64,000 nucleotides of DNA from CBDDEC01 sp965226785 (GTDB lineage Bacteria > Chloroflexota > Dehalococcoidia > UBA2979): positions 930,001-994,000 of the forward strand of contig CBDDEC010000003.1 in assembly GCA_965226785.1 (NCBI GenBank), written 5' to 3'. The notes beneath the pieces were generated by a model, which saw only the letters and a program-made list of their open reading frames with translations, did not search any database and was not told the origin of the DNA. Both the position numbers and the translations under genes were made by a program. This document shows positions 25,516 through 34,974 of the stretch, piece by piece (position 1 is the stretch's first letter; each line of letters starts with the position of its first letter).

Positions 25516-25992
25516 CTACTCGAGAGCTAAGTCCATCCAGCGATGTTCGATGCCGGCGTCGAGGAACACCGCGCCGCGTGCGACATAATCCAGGTGCTCA
25601 TAGAACGCGATCGCGTGCAGTTGTGCGCCGAGGGTGATGCCAGCGTAGCCGCGGCCCCGCGCCTCTTCGTGCAGCGCGTGCATCAGCGCCTCACCGACGC
25701 GATGACGGCGATGCTCGGCGAGCACCGCGACCCGGCCGACGTGCGGGTAGCCGGGGCCGTCGTCGCCGTGGTCGGCATCGTCGAGGAGTAGGCGCGCCGT
25801 GCCGACGGGCCCGCCGTCCAGCGTCGCCAGCACGTGTACGGCGCTCGTCACCTCCGAGGGATCGCCGTCGTGGTCGTCGATCTCTTCCTCTTCCGGCACC
25901 CGCTGCTCGTCGATGAACACGCGCCGCCGGATCTCGAGGGCGGCTGCCATCTGTTCGGTGGTGGTGATGCGCTGGACCTCGATCGCTGGCAT
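25516..25992 (-). CDS. GNAT-family N-acetyltransferase
   Basis: 158 aa acetyltransferase. Motif A is VGRVAVLAEHRRHRVGEALM (acetyl-CoA pyrophosphate loop), preceded by GGPVGTARLLLDD and followed by GITLGAQLHAIAFYEHLDY. It resembles the ElaA/YjcF-like branch. ATG 25992 is chosen because homologues start with a short lead into the first strand; no ribosome-binding site precedes it, so a leaderless mRNA is possible. It is divergent from the M20 gene. Confidence 0.88.
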   Translation of the reverse strand: MPAIEVQRITTTEQMAAALEIRRRVFIDEQRVPEEEEIDDHDGDPSEVTSAVHVLATLDGGPVGTARLLLDDADHGDDGPGYPHVGRVAVLAEHRRHRVGEALMHALHEEARGRGYAGITLGAQLHAIAFYEHLDYVARGAVFLDAGIEHRWMDLALE

Positions 25993-26062
25993 GCGAGGAG
26001 TGTAGAGCGAGGTGCGCCGTATGATGGCTCGCGGCTCGCGAGCTGAAGAGAAGGGCCGGGGC

Positions 26063-27379
26063 GTGGCGATCGACTGGGCGGCGGTGCAAAGCGAGGCGCT
26101 TGAGGTCTTCCGCGAGTACCTGCGCATCGACACGTCGAACCCGCCCGGCAACGAGGGGCTGGCGGCGCGCTACCTCGGCGGTCTGCTCGCCGCGGAGGGC
26201 ATCGCCGTCGAGTACATCGAGGCGGAGGCGGGGCGCGACATCCTCGTCGCACGCCTCGACGCGGCGAGCACCGAGCCTGACGGCGCGTTGATGTTGGGCA
26301 ACCACACGGACGTGGTGCCGGTCGAGCGGGAGTTCTGGGACCACGACCCCTTCAGCGCCGACATCGTCGAGGGCCGGATGTACGGGCGCGGCGCCGTAGA
26401 CATGAAGGGCGTCGGCGTGATGCAGCTGTTCGCGCTGATCCTCGCGCGCCGCGAGGGGCTGTCGCTCAATCGCGACCTCGTCTTCGTGGCGGTGCCGGAC
26501 GAGGAGCAGGGCTCCGAGGCGGGCATGGCCTGGCTCGTCGAGCACCGCCCCGACATCGTCGATGTCGGGTTCGCGCTGAACGAGGGGGCGAGCGGCCAGC
26601 CCGACTTCGGCGGGCAGGAGACGCGGCTGTTCCAGATCGCTCTTACCGAGAAGGAGATGGCGCCGATCCGCCTGACGGCCGTAGGCACGCCCGGGCATGG
26701 CTCGCGACCGCACGCAGACAACTCGGCCGTGCGCCTCGCGCGCACGATCGGTCGCCTGGCCGACTGGGACCGCGGCATCGTGATCACCCCGGAGACGCGC
26801 GACTACCTCGAACGGCTGCAGGCGGGCGGGCTGATCGACGACCCGGACGACATCGCGGCGGTGGAGGCGGCGGTGACCCAGAGCCCCGACACGTTGGCTT
26901 CGTTCACCAACACGCTCAACGTGACCGTCGTGAACAGCGGCATCAAGGCGAACGTGACCCCGGCGCGCAGCGAGGCGATCCTGGACTGCCGTCTGCTGCC
27001 CGGTCAGTCGCGTCTCGAGTGGGAGCAGGCCGTACGCGACTACATCGACGACCCGGCGATCGAGGTGGCGCTGCAGTACCCGCACGAGCGAGCGCAGGCT
27101 GTGTCGGACGCCGACACCGCGCTCTACCGTGTGATCGAGGCGGTAATCCGTGACGCCGTCGAGGATGCGGTGATTGTCCCGGGCGTCTCGATCGTGGGCA
27201 CCGACAACCGCTTCCTCCGCCCCCTCGGCGTGCCGTCGTACGGCTTCATCCCGTGCCTGCTCTCGCAGGAGGAGCGCGACGGGTTCCACGGCAACAACGA
27301 GTTTCTGACGCTCGACAACTTCAACATGGGGCTGGAGTTGATGTACGAGGTCGTGCGCCGCTTCTGCACAGACCCGTAG
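26063..27379 (+). CDS. M20-family metallopeptidase/deacylase
   Basis: 438 aa zinc peptidase of the M20 (ArgE/DapE/carboxypeptidase G2) group. Metal and catalytic residues are in GNHTDVVPVE, GRGAVDMKG, PDEEQGSEAG and the C-terminal GFHGNNEF. The dimerisation lid has GTPGHGSRPHADNSA. Start GTG 26063 fits homologues beginning AIDW and has AAGGG before it; ATG 26021/26024 would add a low-complexity leader. The alpha/beta hydrolase gene converges on it with three bases between the stops. Confidence 0.9.
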   Translation: MAIDWAAVQSEALEVFREYLRIDTSNPPGNEGLAARYLGGLLAAEGIAVEYIEAEAGRDILVARLDAASTEPDGALMLGNHTDVVPVEREFWDHDPFSADIVEGRMYGRGAVDMKGVGVMQLFALILARREGLSLNRDLVFVAVPDEEQGSEAGMAWLVEHRPDIVDVGFALNEGASGQPDFGGQETRLFQIALTEKEMAPIRLTAVGTPGHGSRPHADNSAVRLARTIGRLADWDRGIVITPETRDYLERLQAGGLIDDPDDIAAVEAAVTQSPDTLASFTNTLNVTVVNSGIKANVTPARSEAILDCRLLPGQSRLEWEQAVRDYIDDPAIEVALQYPHERAQAVSDADTALYRVIEAVIRDAVEDAVIVPGVSIVGTDNRFLRPLGVPSYGFIPCLLSQEERDGFHGNNEFLTLDNFNMGLELMYEVVRRFCTDP

Positions 27380-27382
27380 GAG

Positions 27383-28177
27383 CTACCCCTCGATCGAACG
27401 CTCGAGGAAGCGGCGCACCATCGCGGCGACCTGCTCGGGCGCTTCGAGCGCGACGAAGTGGCCGCAGTCGTGCGCCTGCGCGTACTCGGCTTCCGGCATC
27501 ACCTCGTGCAGTTGCTCGGCCGTGACGAGCGGTTGCCGCGAACGTGAGATGTAGAGCGCCGGTCGGCGCACCCGCGCGGCCATCGACGGGATGTCGGCGG
27601 TCAGCGAGGCACGCCAGGTCTGGACGGCCGCCCGCTCGTCGGTGCGTGTCGCCTCCTCGATCAGTCGGGCGGAGAGCGCGGCGTCGCGGGGGTCTGGGTA
27701 GAACATCGCGAAGAGTTGGGCGAGGCCTTCGGGGTACGGTTGGTCGGCGACCATGCGGTAGAGCTGGTTGCGTTCGACGGTGGCCATCGTCGCCCACCGG
27801 TCCATCGCGCCATCGACCAGCACGACGCCCCGCACGAGGTTCGCGTGGCGGTTGGCCGCGGCCAGCGCGACCGCCGACCCGAGCGAGTGTCCGAGAACGA
27901 CGGCGCTGCGGATCCTCGCGGAGCGGGCGATCGCGGCGAGGTCGTCCGCGAACTGGCGGAGCGCGTAGCCGCTGGCCGGCGCCTCGGAGCGTCCGTGACC
28001 GCGCAGGTCGAGACGCAGCACGCGATAGGTCCGCGCCAGCAGCCGCGCTGCAGGCTGCCACTGCGTCTCGTTGCCGGCGTACCCGTGCACCAGGATCAGC
28101 GCCGGCGCGCCCCGCTGGCTGCGACCGGCGATCTCGTAGTGCAGGCGCGTGCCGTCCGAGGCGCGGGCGAAGGGCAT
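27383..28177 (-). CDS. Alpha/beta hydrolase
   Basis: 264 aa. Oxyanion motif HGYAGN near 31-36, nucleophile S98 in LGHSLGSA, and catalytic His in CGHFVALEAPEQV. Resembles peroxidase/esterase-like members (COG0596). No signal peptide. It ends three bases from the M20 stop in convergent orientation. Substrate unknown. Confidence 0.88.
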   Translation of the reverse strand: MPFARASDGTRLHYEIAGRSQRGAPALILVHGYAGNETQWQPAARLLARTYRVLRLDLRGHGRSEAPASGYALRQFADDLAAIARSARIRSAVVLGHSLGSAVALAAANRHANLVRGVVLVDGAMDRWATMATVERNQLYRMVADQPYPEGLAQLFAMFYPDPRDAALSARLIEEATRTDERAAVQTWRASLTADIPSMAARVRRPALYISRSRQPLVTAEQLHEVMPEAEYAQAHDCGHFVALEAPEQVAAMVRRFLERSIEG

Positions 28178-28235
28178 GCTGACTCCTCGACGCTGCTAGG
28201 CTCACCTCGATCGTAGCGCCGAAGGGACGTGCGGC

Positions 28236-28774
28236 TTGGCCGACGGGCAGATCGGGACACTGCTGGCGCTTCTGGACGAGGCGTTCGAAGACGACGCGGA
28301 GCACTCGCTTCTCGGCAACATGCGGCACGTCGACGATGCGATCTGGGACCAGGCTCCGCCGGGCGGTAGCCGGCCGATCTCCGAGCTGTTCCTGCACGCG
28401 GCGACGGCCAGCTACGCGTACGACGACGCGGCGTTCCGAGGCCAGCCCGGCCGCTGGGACCACTGGGAGCAGGACGCGCCACGCGAACGGCTGGCCGCAC
28501 TGGAGTGGGCGCGCGAGGGCCATCGTCGCCTGCGCGATCAGTCGCAGCCCTCGACGACTCAGATCTCGACGGAGAGCGCGACACGCACTGGGGCGGCCGA
28601 CGTGAGGCACGTCGGATCATCTTCGTCGCCGCAAAGCACAACCTCTACCACGCGGGCGAGATCAACCACGCGCGGGCGCTGATCCAGGACACGGACCGCT
28701 GGCCCGGGGGAGTAGAGTCGCGCTTCGCGCGCGGCTGGGTCCTCAAGGGAACCAGCCCACCCGCCCAGAGGTAG
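28236..28774 (+). pseudogene. DinB-like protein with a frameshift
   Basis: TTG 28236 (GAAGGG nine bases upstream) starts LLALLDEAFEDDAEHSLLGN, then ISELFLHAATASYAYDD and EWAREGHRRLRD. Near 28540 the frame changes by one base and continues VAALDDSDLDGERDTHWGGR, IIFVAAKHNLYHAGEINHAR to 28774. The HNLYHAGEINH segment is the third metal-binding helix of DinB/YfiT-like four-helix bundles. The parts fit together as one 179-residue protein if one base is added or removed. Confidence 0.75.
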
Positions 28775-28845
28775 CGGGGGCTGCGCCCCCACGCCCCTGA
28801 AGACGGTCTGTCTACGCCGCGGCCGACCAGAACGGTCTGGCGCGG

Positions 28846-29754
28846 TTAGTCTCGGAAGGGCTTCGCGACCTCCTCGATGAAGCGGTCGTAGGCCTCGATC
28901 GCCTGCGGATTCCGACCGAGGTTGAAATTCGGCATGATGAATTCGTCGACGCCGGCGTCGACGTAGGCCTGCATCTGCTCCTGGAGCTGTTCGGAGTTGC
29001 CGGCGATCATCTGTCGGCCGCCGCCCTCGAGGGCCTGCTTGACGACTGACTCGTCGTCGCTGTGCACGACGATCGCCTGTGCCGACCGCTCGATCTCGCC
29101 GATGTCGCGTCCGAGAGCCTCGGCGTGGCGCTCGAGAACTTCGCCCTTTTGGGCGAGCAGGTCGGGGACGCCCCAGACGTTCCACTCATCGGCGTACTGG
29201 GCGGCGATGCGCATGGTGACCTTCTCGCCGCCGCCGCCGATCAGCAGCGGCGGACCGCCCTCGCGCGGTGACTTGGGCGCCAACGGCGCGTTCGTGAGCT
29301 GGTAGTAGCGGCCGTCGAAGTCGGTGTGCACGTCGTTGAACAGGCCCTTGATGATCTGCACGGCCTCCTCAAGGCGGCGCAGGCGTCCGCCGACCGTCGA
29401 GTACTCGATGCCGTAGGCGCTGTGCTCGTTCTCCTGCCAGCCGGCGCCGAGACCGAGAACCAGCCGGCCCTCGCTGATGATGTCGACCTGCGCGGCCTGC
29501 TTGGCCAGCACGGCGGGGTGGCGGTAGGTGTTGCCGGTGACCAACGTGCCGAGGCGGACGCGAGGCACGACGGCGGCCAGCGCGGCCAGGGTGGTCCACG
29601 CCTCGGCGGTGGGGCCGGTGTTGTCGTCTTCGCGGTTGGGCATGAAGTGGTCGGCGACCCAGACGCCGTCCCAGCCGCTCTGTTCCGCGTGCTGCGCGAG
29701 CTCGACGATGTACCGGTGGGGCGCGGCGGTGCCGGGCCAAATGCTGAACTTCAT
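28846..29754 (-). CDS. LLM-class F420-dependent oxidoreductase
   Basis: 302 aa luciferase-like TIM-barrel oxidoreductase of the F420-type subgroup (TIGR03560-like). Markers: GWDGVWVADHFMP, RVRLGTLVTGNTYRHPAVLA, GRLVLGLGAGWQENEH and PPLLIGGGGEKVTMRIAA. Start ATG 29754 has GAGGGAG upstream. F420 dependence is inferred from family resemblance; no F420 synthesis genes are in the window. It lies on the same strand as the damaged dienelactone-hydrolase gene, 46 bases behind it. Confidence 0.9.
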   Translation of the reverse strand: MKFSIWPGTAAPHRYIVELAQHAEQSGWDGVWVADHFMPNREDDNTGPTAEAWTTLAALAAVVPRVRLGTLVTGNTYRHPAVLAKQAAQVDIISEGRLVLGLGAGWQENEHSAYGIEYSTVGGRLRRLEEAVQIIKGLFNDVHTDFDGRYYQLTNAPLAPKSPREGGPPLLIGGGGEKVTMRIAAQYADEWNVWGVPDLLAQKGEVLERHAEALGRDIGEIERSAQAIVVHSDDESVVKQALEGGGRQMIAGNSEQLQEQMQAYVDAGVDEFIMPNFNLGRNPQAIEAYDRFIEEVAKPFRD

Positions 29755-29800
29755 GGTGTGACTCCCTCGAGGTGTGCTCTGTCGTAGTCGCTTCTGGAGG

Positions 29801-30573
29801 CTAGTTCTGGCTGTGGTCGTGGACGAACCGCAGGATGCGACGCCAGGCGTCGTCACACGCCTCCACATGCTCGTCGTAGGTGCGGTCGAAGAACGAGTGC
29901 GGCGCGCCGTCGTAGATCACGATTTCGTGCTCGACGCCGCCGGCTTCGAGCGCGTCGTCGAAGGCGCGCGCAATGTCCGGGGTGATGCCCTGGTCTGCGC
30001 CGCCCATCAGTCCAAGGATCGGCGCCTCGATCTCCCCGATGCGCTCCGTCATCGGCGTCGCGCCGGTGGGGAACTCGTGCGCGGGGTGGCCATAGAAGCC
30101 GACGGCGCCCGCGATGCAAGGCCGTTCGCGGCCTGGGCCCATGAGTTCGAGCCGCCGAAGCAGAAGCCGACGGTGAAGACTTTGCGGTCGGCCGAGCCCG
30201 CGGCGCGTAGCGCCTCGACGGCGGCAGCGGTGTCCGCCTTGACGCCATCGAAGGTCGTCTGCGCGACGTGGTCGCTGAATGGGAACTCGTCGTCGCGCTT
30301 GCCGACGCCGGCGGTGCGGCCGAAGTAGTCGAAGGCGATCGAGTCGATGCCCTGCTCGGCGAAGCGGAGTGCCAGCTCCTCGTAGAAGTGGAACAGGCCC
30401 CGCACGTCGGGCAGAACCACCATCGCCGGTCCGGTGCCGTCCGAGCCGTCGGCGCGGGCGATGAAGGCGGCGAGGTCGGTGCCGTCCGAGGCGGTGAGCG
30501 TCAGGTCTTCGCTGTCGGCGGCGCCGCCGGCGATCGGCGGGCGAGGCGGCTCAGCGTCGAGTTCGTTGCACAT
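29801..30573 (-). pseudogene. Dienelactone-hydrolase family protein with a frameshift
   Basis: ATG 30573 begins an alpha/beta hydrolase: GPAMVVLPDVRGLFHFYEEL, YFGRTAGVGKRDDEF, nucleophile Cys in TVGFCFGGSNSW. At about 30125 the frame slips by one base and continues IAGAVGFYGHPAHEFPTGAT, EAPILGLMGGADQGI with the catalytic Asp, and GAPHSFFDRTYDEH with the His, ending at 29801. All three catalytic residues survive across the two frames. Either a recent mutation or a sequencing error. Confidence 0.85.
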
Positions 30574-30692
30574 CGGTGCGTCCTGTCAGTCGTGGGGTGG
30601 CTGGTGTGCCGCGGTCCTCGCCCGGGGGTCGAGGCGTAGCCGCGGCACGATAGCACGCGGCCGCGACGGGGCGTCGATGGCGGTCAGGGCGG

Positions 30693-31670
30693 CTAGGCCG
30701 GGCGCTGGAGCAGCCCCCACTCCTCGAGGGCGGTGCGGGCGACGAGGCGGTGCAGCTGGGCGCGCCGCGCCACGGGCTGGCCCTGCTGACCCATCTCTAC
30801 GAGGTAGGGCAACAGGCCCGGCACATAGTTGCCGAGCGAGAGCGATGTGCCGCCGCGGAAGCCGGTCGTGGAAGGGAAGCCGCTGAAGCCGGAGTCGAAG
30901 ATGCCGCGAGTGATGGAGCTGCGGCCGCCTCGGAAGATGAACTGTTCGCGTCTGGAAGCGATCTGACCGTTGATCGCATCGACGATCGTCTCGCCCTCCG
31001 GGAAGTCGTCGATCAGCCCGCCGGTGGTGATCGTCTGTCCGAGGAAGGCCGTACCGTCCTGGCTGCGCTCGCGGAAGAACGCCCATGATTCGTGGAGGTC
31101 GAGCAGGCGTTCGACCTCGAACTCTCGCGCGAGCGCGGAGATCTGCGCGGCCATGTGCGACATCGGCAGCGCCTCCTCGGCGGTGCTGCCTGGGTAGAGG
31201 CGGTTGAGGTCGCCGAGCTCCTCGGTGGTGCGCTCGAAGATCTCGGTCGCGATCATGTTGGCGCGCGGCACAACGACGAGCGATCCGCGTTCGACATCCC
31301 AGTCGGCGATCGCTTCGGCGGCGAGCCAGCCGCCGGGCTCGTTGCCGTGCACCCCACCGAGGATCATCACGCGCGGGCCCTCCACGCCCGAGTGTGTGAT
31401 CACGGCTGGGGTCGCCCATTGCGTGTCCTCGAGCAGTAGCCGCTCGATGCGCCCGGCCGAGGGCACCGGCCGCGGCGTGGGCATCGGCGTGGGCGGTGCA
31501 GTGGGCGCGGGCGTCGGGCTGCGCTCGGCGGTCGGTGTCGCCGTCGGCCTGGGCGTAGAGGCCGTGGGCACCGGCGTCGAGTCCTCGTCGCTGCCGGGCA
31601 GGCAGGCCAGGGCCAGGCCGCCGGCGGTGAGCGCTCCGAAGCGCAGGAAGTCGCGTCGTGACCGCGTCAT
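30693..31670 (-). CDS. Secreted M14-like (succinylglutamate desuccinylase/aspartoacylase-type) hydrolase
   Basis: 325 aa. The N-terminus MTRSRRDFLRFGALTAGG is a Tat signal and LALAC a lipobox, so the protein is probably a lipoprotein exported folded. A Pro/Thr-rich linker (residues 32-72) follows. The catalytic domain has the zinc motif GGVHGNEPGGW and the later His in LLDLHESW. The substrate is probably a peptide or acylated amino acid. The gene stands alone between a damaged hydrolase and a transporter-like gene. Confidence 0.83.
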   Translation of the reverse strand: MTRSRRDFLRFGALTAGGLALACLPGSDEDSTPVPTASTPRPTATPTAERSPTPAPTAPPTPMPTPRPVPSAGRIERLLLEDTQWATPAVITHSGVEGPRVMILGGVHGNEPGGWLAAEAIADWDVERGSLVVVPRANMIATEIFERTTEELGDLNRLYPGSTAEEALPMSHMAAQISALAREFEVERLLDLHESWAFFRERSQDGTAFLGQTITTGGLIDDFPEGETIVDAINGQIASRREQFIFRGGRSSITRGIFDSGFSGFPSTTGFRGGTSLSLGNYVPGLLPYLVEMGQQGQPVARRAQLHRLVARTALEEWGLLQRPA

Positions 31671-31700
31671 GGGGCGGATCTTAGTACGCAGTCGCCTCTC

Positions 31701-32852
31701 TCACACCGCAACCAGGATCAGCGGGGTGAGCGCGGTCACGGCGAGGAAGGCGACTACCCCTCGACGTGTCGAGGTGAGATGCGTCGCCAGCCACAGCACG
31801 GCGGCGGCGAACGGGCGGTGTCCGACCGTGACGAGGATGACCGAGAGCGCGCCGACCGAAACCGCCAGCGCGACGACGGCGGCCACCGCCTCCGCGCTGT
31901 CGAGCAGCAGTGCTGCGAATAGCGTGTCGACCAGTGTGGTGACGTTCGCGCCGAGGATGTACGGCACCAGGTCGCGTCGCCGCACGACCCCACGCAACGT
32001 CAGCGGGACGAGCAGCGCGATCGACAGCCCGGCGGACATGGTGATGGCGGTGACGCCGGCGCCGACGAGGAAGGTGACGCGCGGGGAGCGCGATCCGCGC
32101 GCCGCGTCCTCGAACCCGGTGCCCGGCGTCTCCAGCGTGGGCAGCAGCCGGTCGAAGAGCCAGAACGCGCCGAGGAGCAGGCCCACGCCCAGCGCCAGCA
32201 GTCCTACATCCGGCAGTCGCTCTGCCAGCGGATCCGAGAGCGGCGCGACGACGCCCTCGCCGGCGCCGGCGAAGCCGCTCGGGATCGCCTCGGCGGTCGC
32301 GCGGAGCCCTTCGCTGCCCGCGAGCGGCGAGGCGAGGGCGAGGGCGGGCACGTAGAGCGCGAACGTCACGATCATCGCGACCACGCCCACGAAGATGGCG
32401 TCGGGGCCGCGGCGGCCGCGCAGCCAGGCGGCTAGCGCCGCGAGCAGCACGATCAGCGAGGCGCCGAGGCGCGAACCGGCAATCATCGCCAGTGCGCCGC
32501 CTCGCTCGATTGCACCGCCGTCGAGCAACGACAGAGCGAGCGCCGCCACGGGGCTGCCCGAGAGCGCGCCGTAGGCCGTCAGCCAGGCGGCGCCCACGAG
32601 GTTCGGCGAACCCTCGACATCGAGTCGCGCGAAGAGGTCCGCGACGCCGCCCGCGCCCGCCGCGAGCAAGTGCAGCGCCAGCGCGAACAGGTAGACCGCT
32701 CCGAGCACTGATGCTGCGATGCGACCTCGCCTGCGCCAGGCGAGCCGCGGTCCCCCGCGGTCGAGTTGAGCCTCGGCGTTGCGGTGCGCGTGCCACGTCG
32801 CCAGCGCATCCTCGCCGAGCGAGGTCGGAGCTACGCGTCTTGCGTTGGTCAC
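31701..32852 (-). CDS. Na/Pi-cotransporter-like membrane protein
   Basis: 383 aa with about eight to ten membrane helices. Two inverted-repeat-like motifs, AGSRLGASLIVLLAALAAWL and ILGANVTTLVDTLFAALLLD, match the GANxGTT positions of NptA-type transporters, but the QSSS motifs seen in the neighbouring NptA are missing. It may transport something else or be regulatory. It is divergent from the gene at 33088 with 235 bases between. Confidence 0.72.
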   Translation of the reverse strand: MTNARRVAPTSLGEDALATWHAHRNAEAQLDRGGPRLAWRRRGRIAASVLGAVYLFALALHLLAAGAGGVADLFARLDVEGSPNLVGAAWLTAYGALSGSPVAALALSLLDGGAIERGGALAMIAGSRLGASLIVLLAALAAWLRGRRGPDAIFVGVVAMIVTFALYVPALALASPLAGSEGLRATAEAIPSGFAGAGEGVVAPLSDPLAERLPDVGLLALGVGLLLGAFWLFDRLLPTLETPGTGFEDAARGSRSPRVTFLVGAGVTAITMSAGLSIALLVPLTLRGVVRRRDLVPYILGANVTTLVDTLFAALLLDSAEAVAAVVALAVSVGALSVILVTVGHRPFAAAVLWLATHLTSTRRGVVAFLAVTALTPLILVAV

Positions 32853-33087
32853 GGCTGAGCCAACCGGGACATGTCGCGCCGTTCAGGTGTAGTTGTGTTT
32901 CTTGAGCGTGATAGTCGTGAATTGAGCAGAGATCGAGTGTACCGCTCGGAGCACCGCGATCAACTGCAGCGCGTATGCCCGCCGGCGGGGGTTCCACTGC
33001 CGCGTAGTCATCGATTGGATTAGAGTCGCGCTCGATGCGCTTGCGTAACGTTCCCACCGACCGCTCCGGCATCGCGCGAGTACGACG

Positions 33088-34194
33088 TTGAGAACATTCG
33101 TCCGCGCGGCGATCGTCATCACCTCTCTGTACGGCTTCCTTGCTGGCGTCTCAATGTTGGAGGCGGGCATCCAGGCGCTCGGCGACGGGTTCCAGGAGGG
33201 GCTGCTGGATAGCGTCGACCATCCGCTCGCGGGTCTCTTCGCCGGCATCCTCGCAACCGTACTCGTCCAGTCCTCGTCGGTCTCGACCTCGACGATCGTG
33301 GGGCTGGTCGGCAGCGGAGCGATCGGTGTGCCGACGGCGGTGCCGATGATCATGGGCGCCAACATCGGCACCACGGTGACGAACACGGTGGCCGCCGTCG
33401 GCTCGGCGCGCCGCACCGAGGAGTTCCGGCGTGCCTTCGCGGGCGCGACGATGCATGACTTCTTCAACCTCATCGCCGTCGCGATCTTCCTCCCGATCGA
33501 GATTGCGACGGGCTTCCTCGCCAAGCTCGCAAACCGTGTGGCTGAGCCGCTCGGCGGTTCCGTCGAGGGTGGTAAGACCAGCAGCCCGATCAAGGACGCG
33601 GTGCGCGAACCGGTCGCGATCGTGAAGGACTTCATCGAGGGCTTCACCGATTCCGAACGCGCGATCGGGACGCTCCTGATCATTGTTGGTCTGTCGCTGA
33701 TCTTCGTCGCATTGGCGCTGATCACCACGAACATGCGGCAGATCATCGCGTCGCGCATTGAGCGAGTGCTCAATCGCTTCGTCGCCAGTGGCGGCGGGAT
33801 AGTTGGCATGGGCGTGGGGCTCGTCACCACGGTGGCTGTGCAGTCGTCGAGCATCACGACGTCGATCCTGGTGCCGATGGTCGGATCGGGCATCCTGGCA
33901 GTGCGCAACGCCTTCCCGATCACGCTTGGGGCGAACCTCGGCACGACGATCACGGCACTGCTGGCGGCGCTGGCGGTCGATTTGCGTGCAGGGCTGGTGA
34001 TCGCCCTCGTCCATACGCTCTTCAACCTCAGTGCTATCTTGCTGATCTACCCTGTTCCGGCGATCCGTGCGGTTCCAGTGCGCCTCGCCGAGGCGCTGGC
34101 GAACCGCGCTGCGGAGAATCGGATGGTGGTGGTCGTGTATACGGTCGGGCTCTTCATCGTGATGCCGGCAGTGGGAATGCTGGCCTTCCGGTAG
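33088..34194 (+). CDS. Na/phosphate cotransporter, NptA type
   Basis: 368 aa with two related halves, each carrying QSSS (residues 61-64 and about 250) and a GANIGTT or GANLGTT motif, the hallmark of PF02690 sodium-phosphate symporters. Eight or more membrane helices. It should move phosphate inward with sodium. The start TTG 33088 lacks a clear ribosome-binding site. A PhoU-domain gene follows after 30 bases, a common pairing in which PhoU restrains the transporter. Confidence 0.9.
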   Translation: MRTFVRAAIVITSLYGFLAGVSMLEAGIQALGDGFQEGLLDSVDHPLAGLFAGILATVLVQSSSVSTSTIVGLVGSGAIGVPTAVPMIMGANIGTTVTNTVAAVGSARRTEEFRRAFAGATMHDFFNLIAVAIFLPIEIATGFLAKLANRVAEPLGGSVEGGKTSSPIKDAVREPVAIVKDFIEGFTDSERAIGTLLIIVGLSLIFVALALITTNMRQIIASRIERVLNRFVASGGGIVGMGVGLVTTVAVQSSSITTSILVPMVGSGILAVRNAFPITLGANLGTTITALLAALAVDLRAGLVIALVHTLFNLSAILLIYPVPAIRAVPVRLAEALANRAAENRMVVVVYTVGLFIVMPAVGMLAFR

Positions 34195-34224
34195 CGGCCG
34201 GCGCGAGACAGAGGTAGGTGCCGC

Positions 34225-34920
34225 ATGGTGCTCAGATTCTTCCGACGCAGCCGCGACGACGACGCGCTCTTACATGTCGAAGCGACGGTGCAGGAGATGC
34301 TCGGGGACGACCGCCACTCGTTCGACCTGGCCATCTCGGCGCTGCTGAGCGGCGCCAAGCCGGACGCGGTCGGGCCTGACCTCCACGAGACGGATCGGCG
34401 GGTCAACGAGGCGGAGCAGCGCATCCGACGCGAACTGGTCGTGCACGTCTCCGTCCACTCCGCCGCCAGCGTGCCGGCCACCCTGATCTACATGAGCGTG
34501 GTGAAGGACGTCGAGCGTATCGGCGACTACGCGAAGAACATCTTCGACCTTGCGGCGGAGGGCGTGGATCTCTCCTCGACGGACGACCGCGAGGAGCTGT
34601 ACGCGATCGCCAAGAGCGTGTCCGAGATGATCACAGAGTCCGGCAAGGTGTTCGCTGCCGAGGATGTCGAACGGGCCCGCGAGTTGAGTGACATCGGCGA
34701 CGGCATGCTCGACGACTTTGATCGCCGCGTGAACGGGTTGCTGCGTTCAGAGGACGCCGCCTCCAAAGCCGTACCGCGCGCACTGCTGTTCCGCTTCCAG
34801 AAGCGCATCGTGTCGCACCTGATGAACCTGCTCTCGGCCGTGTTCATGCCGATTGACCAGCTCGACTACTTCGATGAGCCGGATCGTGACTCGGCGAGTC
34901 GCCGGCAGGGTGACGACTAG
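34225..34920 (+). CDS. PhoU-domain protein
   Basis: 231 aa, all-helical, with one clear PhoU unit: ETDRRVNEAEQRIRREL, LIYMSVVKDVERIGDYAKNI, with the E/D-rich metal-binding positions, and a second, weaker helical half (AIAKSVSEMITESGKVF). Start ATG 34225 follows GAGGTAGG. It likely regulates the NptA transporter encoded just upstream. The stop codon lies inside an 18-bp tandem repeat (34903-34956). Confidence 0.87.
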   Translation: MVLRFFRRSRDDDALLHVEATVQEMLGDDRHSFDLAISALLSGAKPDAVGPDLHETDRRVNEAEQRIRRELVVHVSVHSAASVPATLIYMSVVKDVERIGDYAKNIFDLAAEGVDLSSTDDREELYAIAKSVSEMITESGKVFAAEDVERARELSDIGDGMLDDFDRRVNGLLRSEDAASKAVPRALLFRFQKRIVSHLMNLLSAVFMPIDQLDYFDEPDRDSASRRQGDD

Positions 34921-34956
34921 AGGCAGGGTGACGACTAGAGGCAGGGTGACGTCTAG
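34903..34956 (+). repeat. 18-bp tandem repeat, three copies, over a stop codon
   Basis: Units GGCAGGGTGACGACTAG with a leading C or A repeat at 34903, 34921 and 34939; the third has one substitution (GTCTAG). The first unit contains the end and TAG stop of the PhoU-domain gene. Because the unit is 18 bases, each further copy repeats an in-frame TAG. Confidence 0.85.
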
Positions 34957-34974
34957 ACGCGCGACCTCCGAAGG

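Noticed and set aside
28846..29754. Bacterial luciferase
   Set aside because: The sequence matches F420-type LLM oxidoreductases; no luxAB-like partner or luminescence genes are present.
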